64,000 nt of DNA from Lepus europaeus. Its lineage: Eukaryota > Chordata > Mammalia > Lagomorpha > Leporidae. Position 1 is the first letter of the stretch, and each line of letters opens with the position of its first letter. The notes under the pieces were generated by a model. It was not told the DNA's origin, did not search any database, and saw only the letters and a program-made list of their open reading frames with translations. Below, piece by piece: positions 36,301 through 48,700 of this stretch. The stretch covers positions 11,380,540-11,444,539 of the forward strand of contig NC_084831.1 of assembly GCF_033115175.1 (NCBI RefSeq), in the 5' to 3' direction. The position numbers and the translations under genes were made by a program.

Positions 36301-39300
36301 AGACTCACACATACTCTCAAACACACACAGACACACACACAGGGTCATGCACACTGATATACACACAGTCACACTCACATACTCACACATGCAGAGTCAT
36401 ACTGACTCACACATACACACTCACATACACACAGACTCACACATACACACTCTCACATACACACATGCAGAGTCACACATACACAGACTCACACATACTC
36501 TCACACACACACACAGGGTCATGCACACCGATATACACACAGTCACACTCACATACACACATGCAGAGTCACACATACACATGGACTCACACATACTCTC
36601 AAACACACACACAGACACACACACAGGGTCATGCACACCGATATACACACAGTCACACTCACATACACACACATGCAGAGTCACACATACACACAGACTC
36701 ACACATACTCTCAAACACACACACAGACACACACACAGGGTCATGCACACTGATATACACACAGTCACACTCACATACTCACACATGCAGAGTCACACAC
36801 AGACTCACACTCACACACACACAGACACACACACAGGGTCATGCACACCGATATACACACAGTCACACTCACATACACACACATGCAGAGTCACACATAC
36901 ACACAGACTCACACATACTCACACACACACAGACACACACACAGGGTCATGCACACCGATATACACACAGTCACACTCACATACACACACATGCAGAGTC
37001 ACACATACACACAGACTCACACATACTCACACACACACAGACACACACACAGGGTCATGCACACCGATATACACACAGTCACATACTCACACATGCAGTC
37101 ATACATACACACGGACTCACTATACTCTCAAACACACACACAGACACACACACAGGGTCATGCACACTGATATACACACAGTCACACTCACAGACTCACA
37201 TGCAGAGTCACACACAGACCCACACATACTCTCAAACACACACAGACACACACACAGGGTCATGCACACTGATATACACACAGTCACACTCACATACACA
37301 CATGCAGAGTCACACACAGACTCACACATACTCTCACACACACAGACACACACAGGGTCATGCACACTGATATACACAGTCACACTCACATACACACATG
37401 CAGAGTCACACACAGACTCACACATACTCTCTCACACACACAGACACACACACAGGGTCATGCACACTGATATACACACAGTCACACTCACATACACACA
37501 TGCAGAGTCACACACAGACTCACACATACTCTCACACACACAGACACACACACAGAGTCATGCACACTGATATACACACAGTCACACAGACTCACACCCA
37601 GACAGGCTCACACGCTCTCACAGACACACAGACACAGTCACACTCACACACCGTTTTGGGATGCTGTCAGCCCTGTGTTTCTGTGGCATCAACCAGCTGC
37701 AGATTAGAAACGCCGTGGCCTGGGGCAGGTGTCCCGGCCAGAGATGCCTGCGCCCCACGTCTGAGTGCTGGGCCCGGCTTCTGAGTCGCTCCCGGTGGCA
37801 GCTTCCTGCCGACGCAGAGCTGGGCACTCCTGCCGCCTCTGCGGCAGATCTGGATCGCATCTCTGCTCCAAACGCCCAGCCTGCGCCCTGCCCAGCCCTG
37901 GCTGTCGCTGGCTCTTGCTGGAGTGAATCAGCAGATAGGCGCTCTCTTCCTCTGCCTGTGTCTCAGTTAAATACATTTGAAGAAAAGTGTCTGAATGTGG
38001 ATACTTTCCTGTTACTATTCCCTACAATACAACATAACAATATTTTCATAGCAATTTCATTGCACTAGGATTTAGAATTAATCTATAGGGGCCGGTGCTG
38101 TGGCACAGTGGGTTAACACCCTGGCCTGAAGCTCCAGCATCCCATATAGGTACCGGTTCAAGACCCGGCTGCTCCACTTCCAATCCAGTTCTCTGCTATT
38201 GCCTGGAAAAGCAGCAGAGGATGGCCTATGTCCTTGGCCCCTGTGCCCATGTGGGAGACCCAGAGGAAGCTCCTGGCTCCTGGCTTCAGATCAGCGCAGC
38301 TCCGGCCATTGCGGCCAACTGGGGAGTGAACCAGCGGATAGAAGACCTCTCTTTCTCTCTCTGCCTCTACTCTCTGTATAACACTGACTTTCAAATAAAT
38401 AAATAAATAAATCTTTCTTTAAAAAAAGAATTAATCTATAGCTGATGTAACATACAAAGTCATGTACCAGGCCGACACCGTATTATGGAAGGGATTTTTG
38501 TATCCGTGAGGGGTCTTGGAACCAATCCCCTGCAAATCCCAAGGGACAACTCTATACTCCTGGAAGAATTTCATCTTTGAAGTTCTTTAAAATGCATTCT
38601 TTTTTTTTTTTTTAAAATATCTATGTATTTGTTTATTTGAAAGGCAGACAGGCAGGCATTTTGGCATAGCAGGTAAAGCCACTGCCTGTGATGCCAACAT
38701 CCCACTTATGGGCACTGACTTATGTCCTGGCTGCTCCACTTCTAATCCAGCTCCTTGCTAATGTGCCTGGGGAATGCAACAGGAGGTGGCCCAAGAGCCT
38801 GGCTCCCGCCATCCATGTGGGAGACCTGGATGAAGCTCTCGGCTCTGGCTTTGGTCTGGTCCAGCCCTGGGCTGTTGCAGCCACTGGGGAGTGAACCAAC
38901 AAGAAGAAAGATTTCTTTCTCACTCTCAAATAAATAAATAAATAAATCTTAAAAAAAAAAAAAGGCAGAGTGACAGGAAGAGAAAGAGAGCACATTTGAT
39001 CTTGCATCTGCTGGCTTACCCCCCAGTTGCCCTCAACAGCCAGGACTGGGCCAGAGCCAGGAATCCACCTGGGTCTCCCATACGGGTGGCAGGGACCCAC
39101 GTACTCAATCCACCTGCTGCCTCCCAGGCACACCGGCAGGGTGCTGGGTCAGAAACAGAGTAGCTGGGACTCAGTCCAGCACTCGGCCGTGGGATGTGGA
39201 CGTAGGCGAGCTGTGGCTCAGCCGCTGCAGCAGGAGGACGCACTCTTCCTGTCCCAGCTGTGCTGGGCGCCGGCTCCAGATGAGGAGGGACGCGCGTCCC

Positions 39301-42300
39301 CGTCGGCTTTTCTCGCCGCGGTGTTCCAGGGAGTGGACGCACCCGAAGTGATTTACCAGCACGCCTCTGGTGGACGTTGGGCCAGCGCTTTGACCAGTAC
39401 AGGAAGTTATCTGTGCCCGGGTCATTCCCCGGGGCTGCTGTATCTGCAGGGCACACCCGTGGAGGTGGTGGCGGAGAGGCTCCTGCCCTAAGCGGCTGTG
39501 CCCGCTGCCCTGGCCGCTGGCCCTGCTGCCCCTTAGCCCAGCACGCTGTGCTGTGGTTATCTGACAAAGACAAATGGCCTCCCAGCATGCCCTCAATTTG
39601 TACTTGGTCGCCACCCCCATTCCGTCCCCATCCTGTGCCCTCTCCCCTAGGGACCTACTGCAGCTGGGAGGGGAGCTGGCCCGGACATCGCGGGCCATCC
39701 AGGAGGCAGGCCTGGGGCTGAGCGCAGGCCTGCGGCTGGCGGAGGACCGGGTCGAGGCAGCCCTGGAGAAGCAGGGGCTGCTGGAGGCCCAGCTGCGGGA
39801 CAAGGTGCGGCGGGAGAAGGACCTGGCCCAGCTGCAGGTGCAGAGCGACCTCGACAAGGCTGACCTCAGTGCCAGGTGCGTGGCGGTGGGTGCCGTCTGA
39901 GGCTTCCCCAGAGTGTGCGGGGTGCTCGCTGCCCGGCACCCTGTTTGAGGCTCTGAGGCCTCTTACCCAGGGCACGGCATGAGCAGTTTAGCTTCTGAAG
40001 ACAGGACATTTGCTCTGCCTCCTGCCTCCTGGGCAAGTCCCACAGGTAATGCCTGTGGTGAGCTCGTTCCCACTTCACAGATGAGAAGTCCAAGGCCCAG
40101 AGGGAAGTGCCCTGCTAGGGTGGGGGGTGCTGGAGCCCCTGTTTAGGCCTGGGGAGGTGTCTGGGGAGGTCTGGGGAGGTCCCACCCTGCTAGGGTGGGG
40201 GGTGCTGGGGCCCCTGTTCAGGCCTGGGGAGGCGTGAATGACACAGGAGCTGATGGGCTTGAGGAGAAGCTGGTGAGTGGTGGGGGTCCCACCGTCTGCT
40301 GCTGCCCCATGTCCAGAGTGGCAGAGCTGGCCCGGGCAGTGGACCACCTTCGGAGCCAGAGCGTGGAGAAGGACCAGGTCAACAAGGCCCTCACTGAGAA
40401 GCTGGAGGCCCTGGTGAGATGCAGGACCCCGGGACGTGGCAGGGCAGGGGCAGGGCAGGGCGGGCCACAGGCGTGGACACAGGCTCAGGCCTCCGAGCAC
40501 CCCCTCGGGCTCAGGGTCACCTCCGAGTGTGCTCCCAGCTTAGTGGCAAGCACACCCACCCCTGGCCACCTGCCAGCAGCCCCGCACATGACCCCATTGC
40601 ACAGGTGGGAAGACCAAGGCCCAAGAGGGACAGTGCATGTGCAGAGTCTCAGAGCCGAGGGCAAGGGAGACAGGACTGGATTCCTGCCCGTGTCCCCAGA
40701 GGATCTCAGCTGTCACCCCTGAGCGTACCGCCTGCCTAGGTCATCGTCCTGGGTGGGGCCGGCCCCGGGTTCCGGGTCCAGCTGTCTTCCAGCTGCCTGT
40801 GCGGTAGTGAGGCTGTGGGGGCCTCGCAGAGGCTGGCCCGGGAGCAGCCCTGGAGGCCACCTGGTGATGGTGCAGGAGAGGAAGGTCCGATTCCAGCCTT
40901 GGTCTACCTAACCTCTCCCCAGGAATCCCTGCGCCTACAGGAGCAGGCGGCCCTCGACACTGAGGACGGAGAGGGGCTGCAGCAGACCCTGAGGGACCTG
41001 GCACAGGTGCGTGGTGGGAGAGAGCCCAGAGAGGCAGGACGGGTGAGGCGGGGACCCTGGGCAGGCTCGGCCAGGCGTTCTGGGCTGCCGGCCGCGTCCT
41101 CTACTGGCCTTGCACTGAATTGCAAGAGGGTAGGGGGCCTGAGGACCCCAGGCGGCTGTTCCGCATCCCTGCTAGCTCAGTGGCCTCTGCCCCCGGGGAC
41201 CCCAGGCTGCGCAGGAAGGCACAGCACTTTCCAGGGCCACATGTGAGAAATTCTGGCCTTTGTCTTTGCAATAAATGGGAGGCCTTACCTGGCGGGCTGG
41301 GGGCTGCGCATTGCTGGAGGTGGAATCAGGAAGACTTCCTGTAGGAAGGGACATTGGGAGGAAGCCTCCTTGGGCTCAGCTAACTCAGGCTGCCCCTCCT
41401 GCCTCTCCACCCCACCCCAGGCGGTCCTGTCGGACGCGGACAGTGGCGTCCAGCTAAGCGGCTCCGAGCGCACAACGGACGCGTCGGACGGCAGCCTGAG
41501 GGGGCTCTCGGGCCCGCGCACCCCGTCCCCGCCGCGGCGCTCCTCGCCTGGCCGCGGCCGTTCCCCGCGTCGAGGCCCGTCCCCGGCCTGCTCCGACTCC
41601 TCCACGCTCGCGCTGATCCACTCGGCCCTGCACAAGCGCCAGCTGCAGGTCCAGGTGGGGCGGGCACAGCCAGGGCCTGGGGCGGGGCCCCGGTCCCGGG
41701 GGCGGGGCCAAAGGCTGGGAGGCGGAGCCCTGAGGCCAGAGTGGGAGGTGCTTAGATGGCTGGGGGTGGGGCCTGAGGAGGGGCGGGGCCCGGGGAGGGA
41801 CCAGGATGTGGCGGGGCGGAGCTTGGGAGCCGGTTGGTGGGTTCGAGTTAGGCGGGAGCAAGGCTGTGCGGGGCGGGTGCGTGGCCTCCCGCGGGCTTCG
41901 AGGGGACCCGGCGTGGGGAGCTGGGAGTGCGGGGCCACCCCCGACTCGAGGCCCCCATGCCTCAGGACATGCGTGGGCGCTACGAGGCGAGCCAGGACCT
42001 CCTGGGCGCCGTGCGCCAGCAGCTCGGCGACTGCGAGGGGGAGCGCCGCGCCCTGGAGGAGGAGCTGCGGCGCCTGCGGGACGAGGCTGCGGGCGCCGCC
42101 CAGGCGCGGGAGGACGCCCAGCGCGAGGCGCAGCGGCTGCGGAGCGCCGGCGACCTCCTGAGCAGGTGCGGGCCGGGCGGGCGGCCGGACCCGGGCGAGC
42201 CCGCACCGTCCGCCGGTTGCGTGAGGGGCGCTGTGGTGACGCCGCCTCACGGAGTGAACATCAGGTTCCTGGGTCGCGCTGGCCGCGGGTCTACACTTGG

Positions 42301-42665
42301 CTCTGGAACATTCCTGGCGCCTCGGAGAGTTCTAGGGCCAAGACCCTGCCACACTGTCCACACTGTGTTCAAGGGCTCTTTATCAGAAAGGCGGAGCTGC
42401 GGAGGGAGCGCGCGCTTCCCTCCCCCGGTTCACTCCAGGGCCTGGGCCAGGCCGCCCGCAGGCACCAGGAGCCGGAGCGCCATCCCGGTGCCCTCTCCAG
42501 GTGGCAGGGTCCCCAGCACTTGGGCCGTTCTCTGCGGCCCCCGGGTGCGTTAGCAGGAAGCCGGATCAGAAGCCGAGCAGCCAGGGTTCGAGTCTGCACT
42601 CCCATATGGTGGTGGTGCAAGTGGTGGCTTAACCCACCGCGCCGTAACACCAGACCCTGGAGAGG

Positions 42666-42707
<42 letters not shown>

Positions 42708-45700
42708 GAGAGAGCGAGCGAGAGAGAGCGAGCGAGAGAGCGAGAGAGCGATTGATTCACCAGATGCCCACAACAGCCCTGGCTGAATCTGGAACCTGGG
42801 ACCTCCAGCCAGGGCCCCCACACAGAGGGCAGGGACCCAGCCACGTGAGCCGTCGCCAGGGTCTGTGTTAGTGGGAAGCCAGAGTCAGGAGCGAGCGCAG
42901 GCATCAGACCCAGGCGGTCTCCCATGGGACACAGGCATCCAACAGGTGTCTTTTTTTTTTTTTTTTTAAGATGTGTTTATCGGCTGGCGCCGCGGCTCAA
43001 CAGGCTAATCCTCCGCCTGGGGCACCGGCACACCGGGTTCTAGTCCTGGTCGGGGCGCTGGATTCTGTCCTGGTTGCCCCTCTTCCAGTCCAGCTCTCTG
43101 CTGTGGCCAGGGAGTGCAGTGGAGGATGGCCCAAGTGCTTGGGCCCTGCACCCCATGGGAGACCAGGAGAAGCACCTGGCTCCTGGCTTCGGATCAGCAC
43201 GATGCGCCGGCTGCGGCAGCCATTGGAGGGTGAACCAACGGCAAAGGAAGACCTTTCTCTCTGACTCTCTCTCACTGTCCACTCTGCCTGTCAAAAAATA
43301 AATTAATTAATTAAAAAAAAGATGTATTTATCTGTTTGAGAGTCAGAGTGACAGATGGAGGTCTTCCATCCACTGGTTCACTCCCCAAATGGCCACAACA
43401 GCTGGAGCTAGGCCAATCTGAAGCCAGGAGCTTCTTCTGGGTCTGCCACGTCGGTACAGGGGCCCTAGCACTCGGGCCATTTTCCGCTGCTTTCCAGGGC
43501 CTTTAGCAGGGAGCTGGATTGAAAGTGGAGCAGCTGGGATATGAACCGGTGTCGGTGCTGCAGGCGGAGGCTTAACCTACTATGGCACAGCGCCAACCCC
43601 TAACTGGTATCTTAACTGAAGCTAAACACCTACCTCTCTTGGAGATTTTCACCCCCTTGGAGTTTTATCTTTTTTATTTTTTTAATATTTATTTGAAAGG
43701 CAGAGTGACATAGAGGGAGGAGAGAGAGAGAGAGAAGGAGATCTTCTATCCGCTGGTTCACTCCCCAGATGGCCACAATGGCTGGAGCTGGGCCAGGCTG
43801 AAGCCAAGAGCCAGGAGCTTCTTCTGGGTCTCCCACATGGGTATCAGGGGTGGCAGGGGCCCAAGCACTTGGGCCATCCGCCACTGCCTTCCCAGGCACA
43901 TTAGCAGGGCACTGGGTCGGAAAGTGGAGCAGCTGGGACTCGAACCAGGGTCCATATGAGACACCGGCACTGCAGGCTTTGGCTTAACCCGCTGCACCAC
44001 AGCGCCGGCCCACAGTGACATCTTGTCACTGCCCCAGTGGCCTGCTTGTTAAGCAGCTGCGTTCACAGTGAATATGCTGTTCTGCATTCTGCCATGTTTA
44101 CTGAATACGTCAGTTTTTCCCTGCCCACCGCCTCGCGTGTGTGGAAGTTGTTACTGAGTGACGTGTTGTCGGCTCGTGCAGTGAGAGCGGTGAAGTCTGG
44201 GCAGACCCCGCGCTGTTGGGCTTCCCAGAAGTGGGGGCCGTGCAGCGTTGAAGGGGCTTTCCCGAGATGCACGGCCTAGCAGAGTTGGCAGCGGAATCAC
44301 CCTCGTGTCCCGGGAGCCTGACCTGGCCTCTTGGGCTTGGTGGGGGTTTGAACGTGATACCTGCACCTCCATCCGTTCCACTAGGCCTGCGTGAGGGTGC
44401 ACTGTGGGGGAGGGAAGCCAGAATCCAGCTGCTGGGAGACACGGGGGAAGGAGCTGGCCGTGGGCAAGGAGAGGGTCGCAGAAGGCTTCCCAGACAGGTG
44501 CCTTGCAGGACAGGAGCCGTGGCTCCCGGCTTCCCAGCAGCCCCTCTGCTCCCCCTCCCCGTGTCCCGCAGGGAGAAGGACAGCCTGGCCCACAGCCTGC
44601 AGGAGGCCCAGCAGCGGGCCGAGGAGCTCCGGCAGGAGCTGGAGAAGCGGCAGGCGGCCCAGGAGGAGCTGCAGCGCCAGCGGGACCGGCTGGAAGAAGA
44701 GCAGGAGGACTCGGTGCAGGCGGGGGCCCGGGCTCGCAGGGAGCTGGAGCGCAGGTGAGCAGCCCGGCCCCCCCTGCCTGCCGGGACCCCTGCCTGCTGG
44801 GAACCACCCTTCGGATGCACTTGGCGCTCCGCAGCGCCCACTGTCTGTCCCAGTGCCACTCTGTTCCCGGGTCTTCTAAGCAGCCCTGTTTGGGGAAATC
44901 GAGAACTGATAGGAGGGAGAGCTTGCATGGTACTAACAGTAATGAACATAAAAGCAGGAATAACAATAGTATCTTAAAAACCTAAGGTAATCATTTTGCA
45001 GTAATAATATTAATACTAAATGCCAGACACCATGTAGATGCTTAGACTCGCTCATTTAACCCTCATGGTAACAGTGATGTAGATCTTATTTAGTTCTCCA
45101 TGTTACGGATGGTGAAACTGAGGCACAGAGGGATTGTGCAACTTGCCCCAGGTCACACAGCTGCTTAGAACCAGGACTTGAGCTTGCATCGTTCACCCCT
45201 CCAAGTCTGGGTGATGAGGTTTTTACTACATTGTGGTAGTGAATTTTTTTTAAAAAGATTTACTTAATTATTTGAAAAGCAGAGATAGAGAAGGAGAGAG
45301 AGGGAGGGAGGGGTCTTCATCCACTGGTTCCTTCCCCAAATGACCACGACATAGGACTCCCATGTGAGTGCAGGGGCCCAGGCCCTTGGCCCATCTTCCA
45401 CTGCTTTCCCACACAGATTAGCAGGGAGCTGGATTGGACATGGAACAGCTGGGATTCGAACCCATACAGCGCCCATATGGGATGCCGGCTGCAGATGGAG
45501 GCTTAACCTATGTCGCAGCGCCTGCCCCATAGTAGTGAAGGCCCTTGGGGGCATGTGGCAGGCAGGATTTTAGGCACTTCACGAAGAGAAAGTGCATTGT
45601 TAACCCCATTATCAGATGTGAAAGTGAGGCCCAGAGTCACAGATGAAAGGCAGCAAGCTGGGCTGCCCTTGTGGGTGAGGCCCTCGCTGCCCCCCAGGCT

Positions 45701-48700
45701 CCTGCCTCAGGCCTGGGCCCTGCAGGCTGGGGAGTGACGGGCACGCACCCACCCTGGGTCCCACAGCCACAGGCAGCTGGAGCAGCTGGAGGTGAAGCGC
45801 TCGGGGCTGGCGAAGGAGCTGCTGGAGGTGCGGGAGGCGCTGAGCTGCGCCACGCTGCAGCGGGATGTGCTGCAGGCTGAGAAGGCCGAGGTGGCCCAGG
45901 CGCTGACCAAGGTGGGTCCGGACCTCCGGTCCCAGGGACCTTGACTAACGGCGCGCCCCTGCTATCCTACATGTTCCTGGGGGCGGTGCCTGTAGCTCAG
46001 GCCCATCCAGTCCTGTCTCGGGACGCAGGTCCTGGGTCTGTGAGCATCCTTGGTGGGTGCCTGCCCCCGTCCCAGCAGCCTGGGCCCTGAGCACTGCCGC
46101 CCCCTGCCCCCTGGCCCCCAGGCAGCGTGAGCTGGACTTCCCTCCTTGCACAGCTCTGCGGGGTGTGGCTTCTTTCATACCTGCTCCTGGTGGATTTTGT
46201 CATCTCCTGTGGGTCTCCCGGAGGGCTCACCTCTCCTTACCTCCCTACCTCCCACCTCTTCCACCCCACTGCCTGGCCCTGGCCGCCCCGTAGGCTGAAG
46301 CTGGCCGAGTAGAGCTGGAGCTCGCCATGACCAAACTGAGGGCCGAGGAAGCCTCTCTGCGGGACTCCTTGTCCAAGCTGAGTGCCCTCAACGAGAGCCT
46401 CGCGCAGGACAAGCTGGGGCTGAACCGCCTCGTCGCCCAGGTACGCACTGTGCTCAGCGGGCTCACCTGCCTGGCCCACCTGTCCGCTCCATCCGGGAGA
46501 CCCTCACCCCCCCACACCCTTGACCTGGTCACTGCCTCCTTCTGTCTGTCTTCGCCTTCTCTCTCTCCGTGGACCCCTGGTCTCCCCACCCCGGGGCGGA
46601 GCGTCCACAAGGTAGCCTCCCCTGGGCTGGCTGTGATGGGGGGTGGGGGGCCCCTGCTCACTCGGCCCCACTCCCTCCCGGCCCCGCAGCTGGAGGAGGA
46701 AAAGACGGTGCTGCTGGGCCGGCAGCGGCAGGCGGAGCAGGAGGCCGCCTTGGCGCTGGGGGAGCAGGGCCGGCTGGAGCAGCTGCGGCTGGAGCAGGAG
46801 GTGGAGCGGCAGGGCCTGGAGGGCTCCCTGCGGGCGTCGGAGCAGGCTCGGGAGGCGCTGGAGCAGCAGCTCCCCGCGCTGCGCCAGGAACGCAGTCAGC
46901 TGCAGGAGCAGCTGGCCCAGGTAGGCCGGGCCTGCGGCCGTGCCGGGGAGGGCCAGGTGGCCTCCCAGCCTCCTGGGGTCAGTCACGGGCCCCGGAGCCC
47001 GCTTCTGTCCTGGAGTCCTGCTAGCCAGAGACCTTGGACAAGCTTCTCAACCTTCCTGCCTTAGTGGCCCTGTCTGTGACATGGGGCTAGGAGGTCTTTT
47101 TTTTTTTTTTTTAAGATTTTGCCTATTTATTTGAGAGGTAGAGCTATGGACAGAGAGAGGGAGAGATAGAAAGGTCTTCCATCTGCTGATTTACTCCCTA
47201 AACGGCCGCAATGGCCAGAGCTGGGCTTACCGAAGCGAGGAGCCAGGAGCTTCCTCTGGGTCTCCCACGCGGGTGCAGGAGCCCAAGCACTTGGGCCATC
47301 TTCCACTGTTTTCCCAGGCCACAGCAGAGAGCTGGTTTGGAAGAGGAGCAGCCGCAACGCGAACAGGTGTCCATTTGGGATGCCGGCACCGTAGGCAGAG
47401 GCTTAGCCTACTGTGCCACAGCACTGGCCTCCTAGGAGTTGTTTAATCACAAAAGGTTGTTCTGAAGGAAGTGTGAGAAAACCCGTGTGAGTGCCCAGCG
47501 GGCCTCCAGCGGATGAATTACACAGTGATAGGTAGATGTTTTAGCACTGGAAGCTTAGGCTTTTGGGAACCCTGGTGTGGGATCTGTCCAGTGGGGCTGC
47601 TTCCCAGAGGGGCCTCCACCCAAGACCTGCAGAGCGGCTCCCCTGGGGGCTCTTCATGCGTCTGGCTGCTCTGCAGGTCCTGTGGCACCCAGAGCTGAGT
47701 GAAGGCCCTCGTGTTTGCACGCATGGGGCTGGCAGGTACAGGGAGCTGCCATTTGTCCAAGTGCATACAGCATGTGAGAGTAGGGCCGAGGCTTGAACTT
47801 GGGCCTCCTGCCTGCCAGGCTGGGCTGGGTGAGGTCCTGTTGTGGGTGCTTGCCTGCTGAGTGGCTGGGGGATTCTGGGAGTGGTGCTCACATCCCTGGG
47901 GGGCACCAGGTCTCCCGGCAGCTGAGTGGACGGGAGCAGGAGCTGGAGCAGGCCCGGCAGGAGTCACAGCGGCAGGTGGAGACGCTGGAGCGGGCAGCCC
48001 GGGAGAAGGAGGCTCTGGCCAAGGAACGGGCCAGTCTGGCCGTGCAGCTGGCCGCAGCGGAGCGTGAAGGCCGGAGCCTGTCAGAGGAGGCCACCCGCCT
48101 GCGGTAAGGCCGGGGGCCGTGCCCCCTCCCCGGGGGGTCTGCCGAGGGCCACACCTGCCAGCAGCCAGCCACGCCCTGGCTCTTGGCCTGCAGGGGAGTT
48201 GCTTCAGTTACTTAGGAGCCTGGCTTACCAATGCTGCGGCTCAGCCTTCCCTGGGGAGCGCGGGCCCAGCCAGGCAGGTAGGCTGGCACTCGGCCCATGG
48301 CTGGCCACGCCCTGAGACCCACAGTTTCCCGGGGCTGGGAGGCTGAGTCGCAGGGCCTCAGGGACTGTGTGTGCTGCAGCGTGGAGAAGGAAGCCCTGGA
48401 AAGCAGTCTGTTCGAGGTGCAGCGGCAGCTGGCCCAGCTCGAGGCCCGCCGAGAGCAGCTGGAGGCTGATGGGCAGGCCCTGCTGGTGGCCAAGGAGACC
48501 CTGACTGGTACGAGGGCCCAGGGGACTGGGAAGTCTGGCAGGACTGCAGTCCTGTCCAGTTCTGGGGTTTCCCAGAGCTCGGGAGCGCTGGCCTGGGAGC
48601 CTGGCTGACCGGGTTCCAGTCGGATGCTGCCGTAGATCTGAGCAAGCCCCTTCCCTCTCTGGGCCAGGGGGGACGCTGGGAGGTGGGAGGAGGCAGGAAC

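Larger units (their letters stand above)
31646..39650. other. CROCC intron 8 (about 8 kb)
   Basis: The largest CROCC intron in the window. In order: donor minisatellite, MIR-like tail, minus C-SINE, plus C-SINE, minus C-SINE, the 3-kb CA-type array, then five more SINE pieces up to about 39235. No exon is needed here, since exon 8 joins exon 9 in frame. Confidence 0.8.
42166..44571. other. CROCC intron 13, SINE-rich
   Basis: Holds a minus C-SINE at about 42375-42650, a GAGA/GAGC simple repeat, a further minus remnant (about 42753-42950), a plus copy (42978-43318) and minus copies (43319-43602, 43675-44012). No other signal seen. Confidence 0.8.

Noticed and set aside
35981-37570. Open frame of 529 codons rich in Thr, His and Ser
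   Set aside because: It lies wholly in the CA-type array. ACACAC repeats lack stop codons in these frames, so the length is expected. No splice or start context supports a gene.
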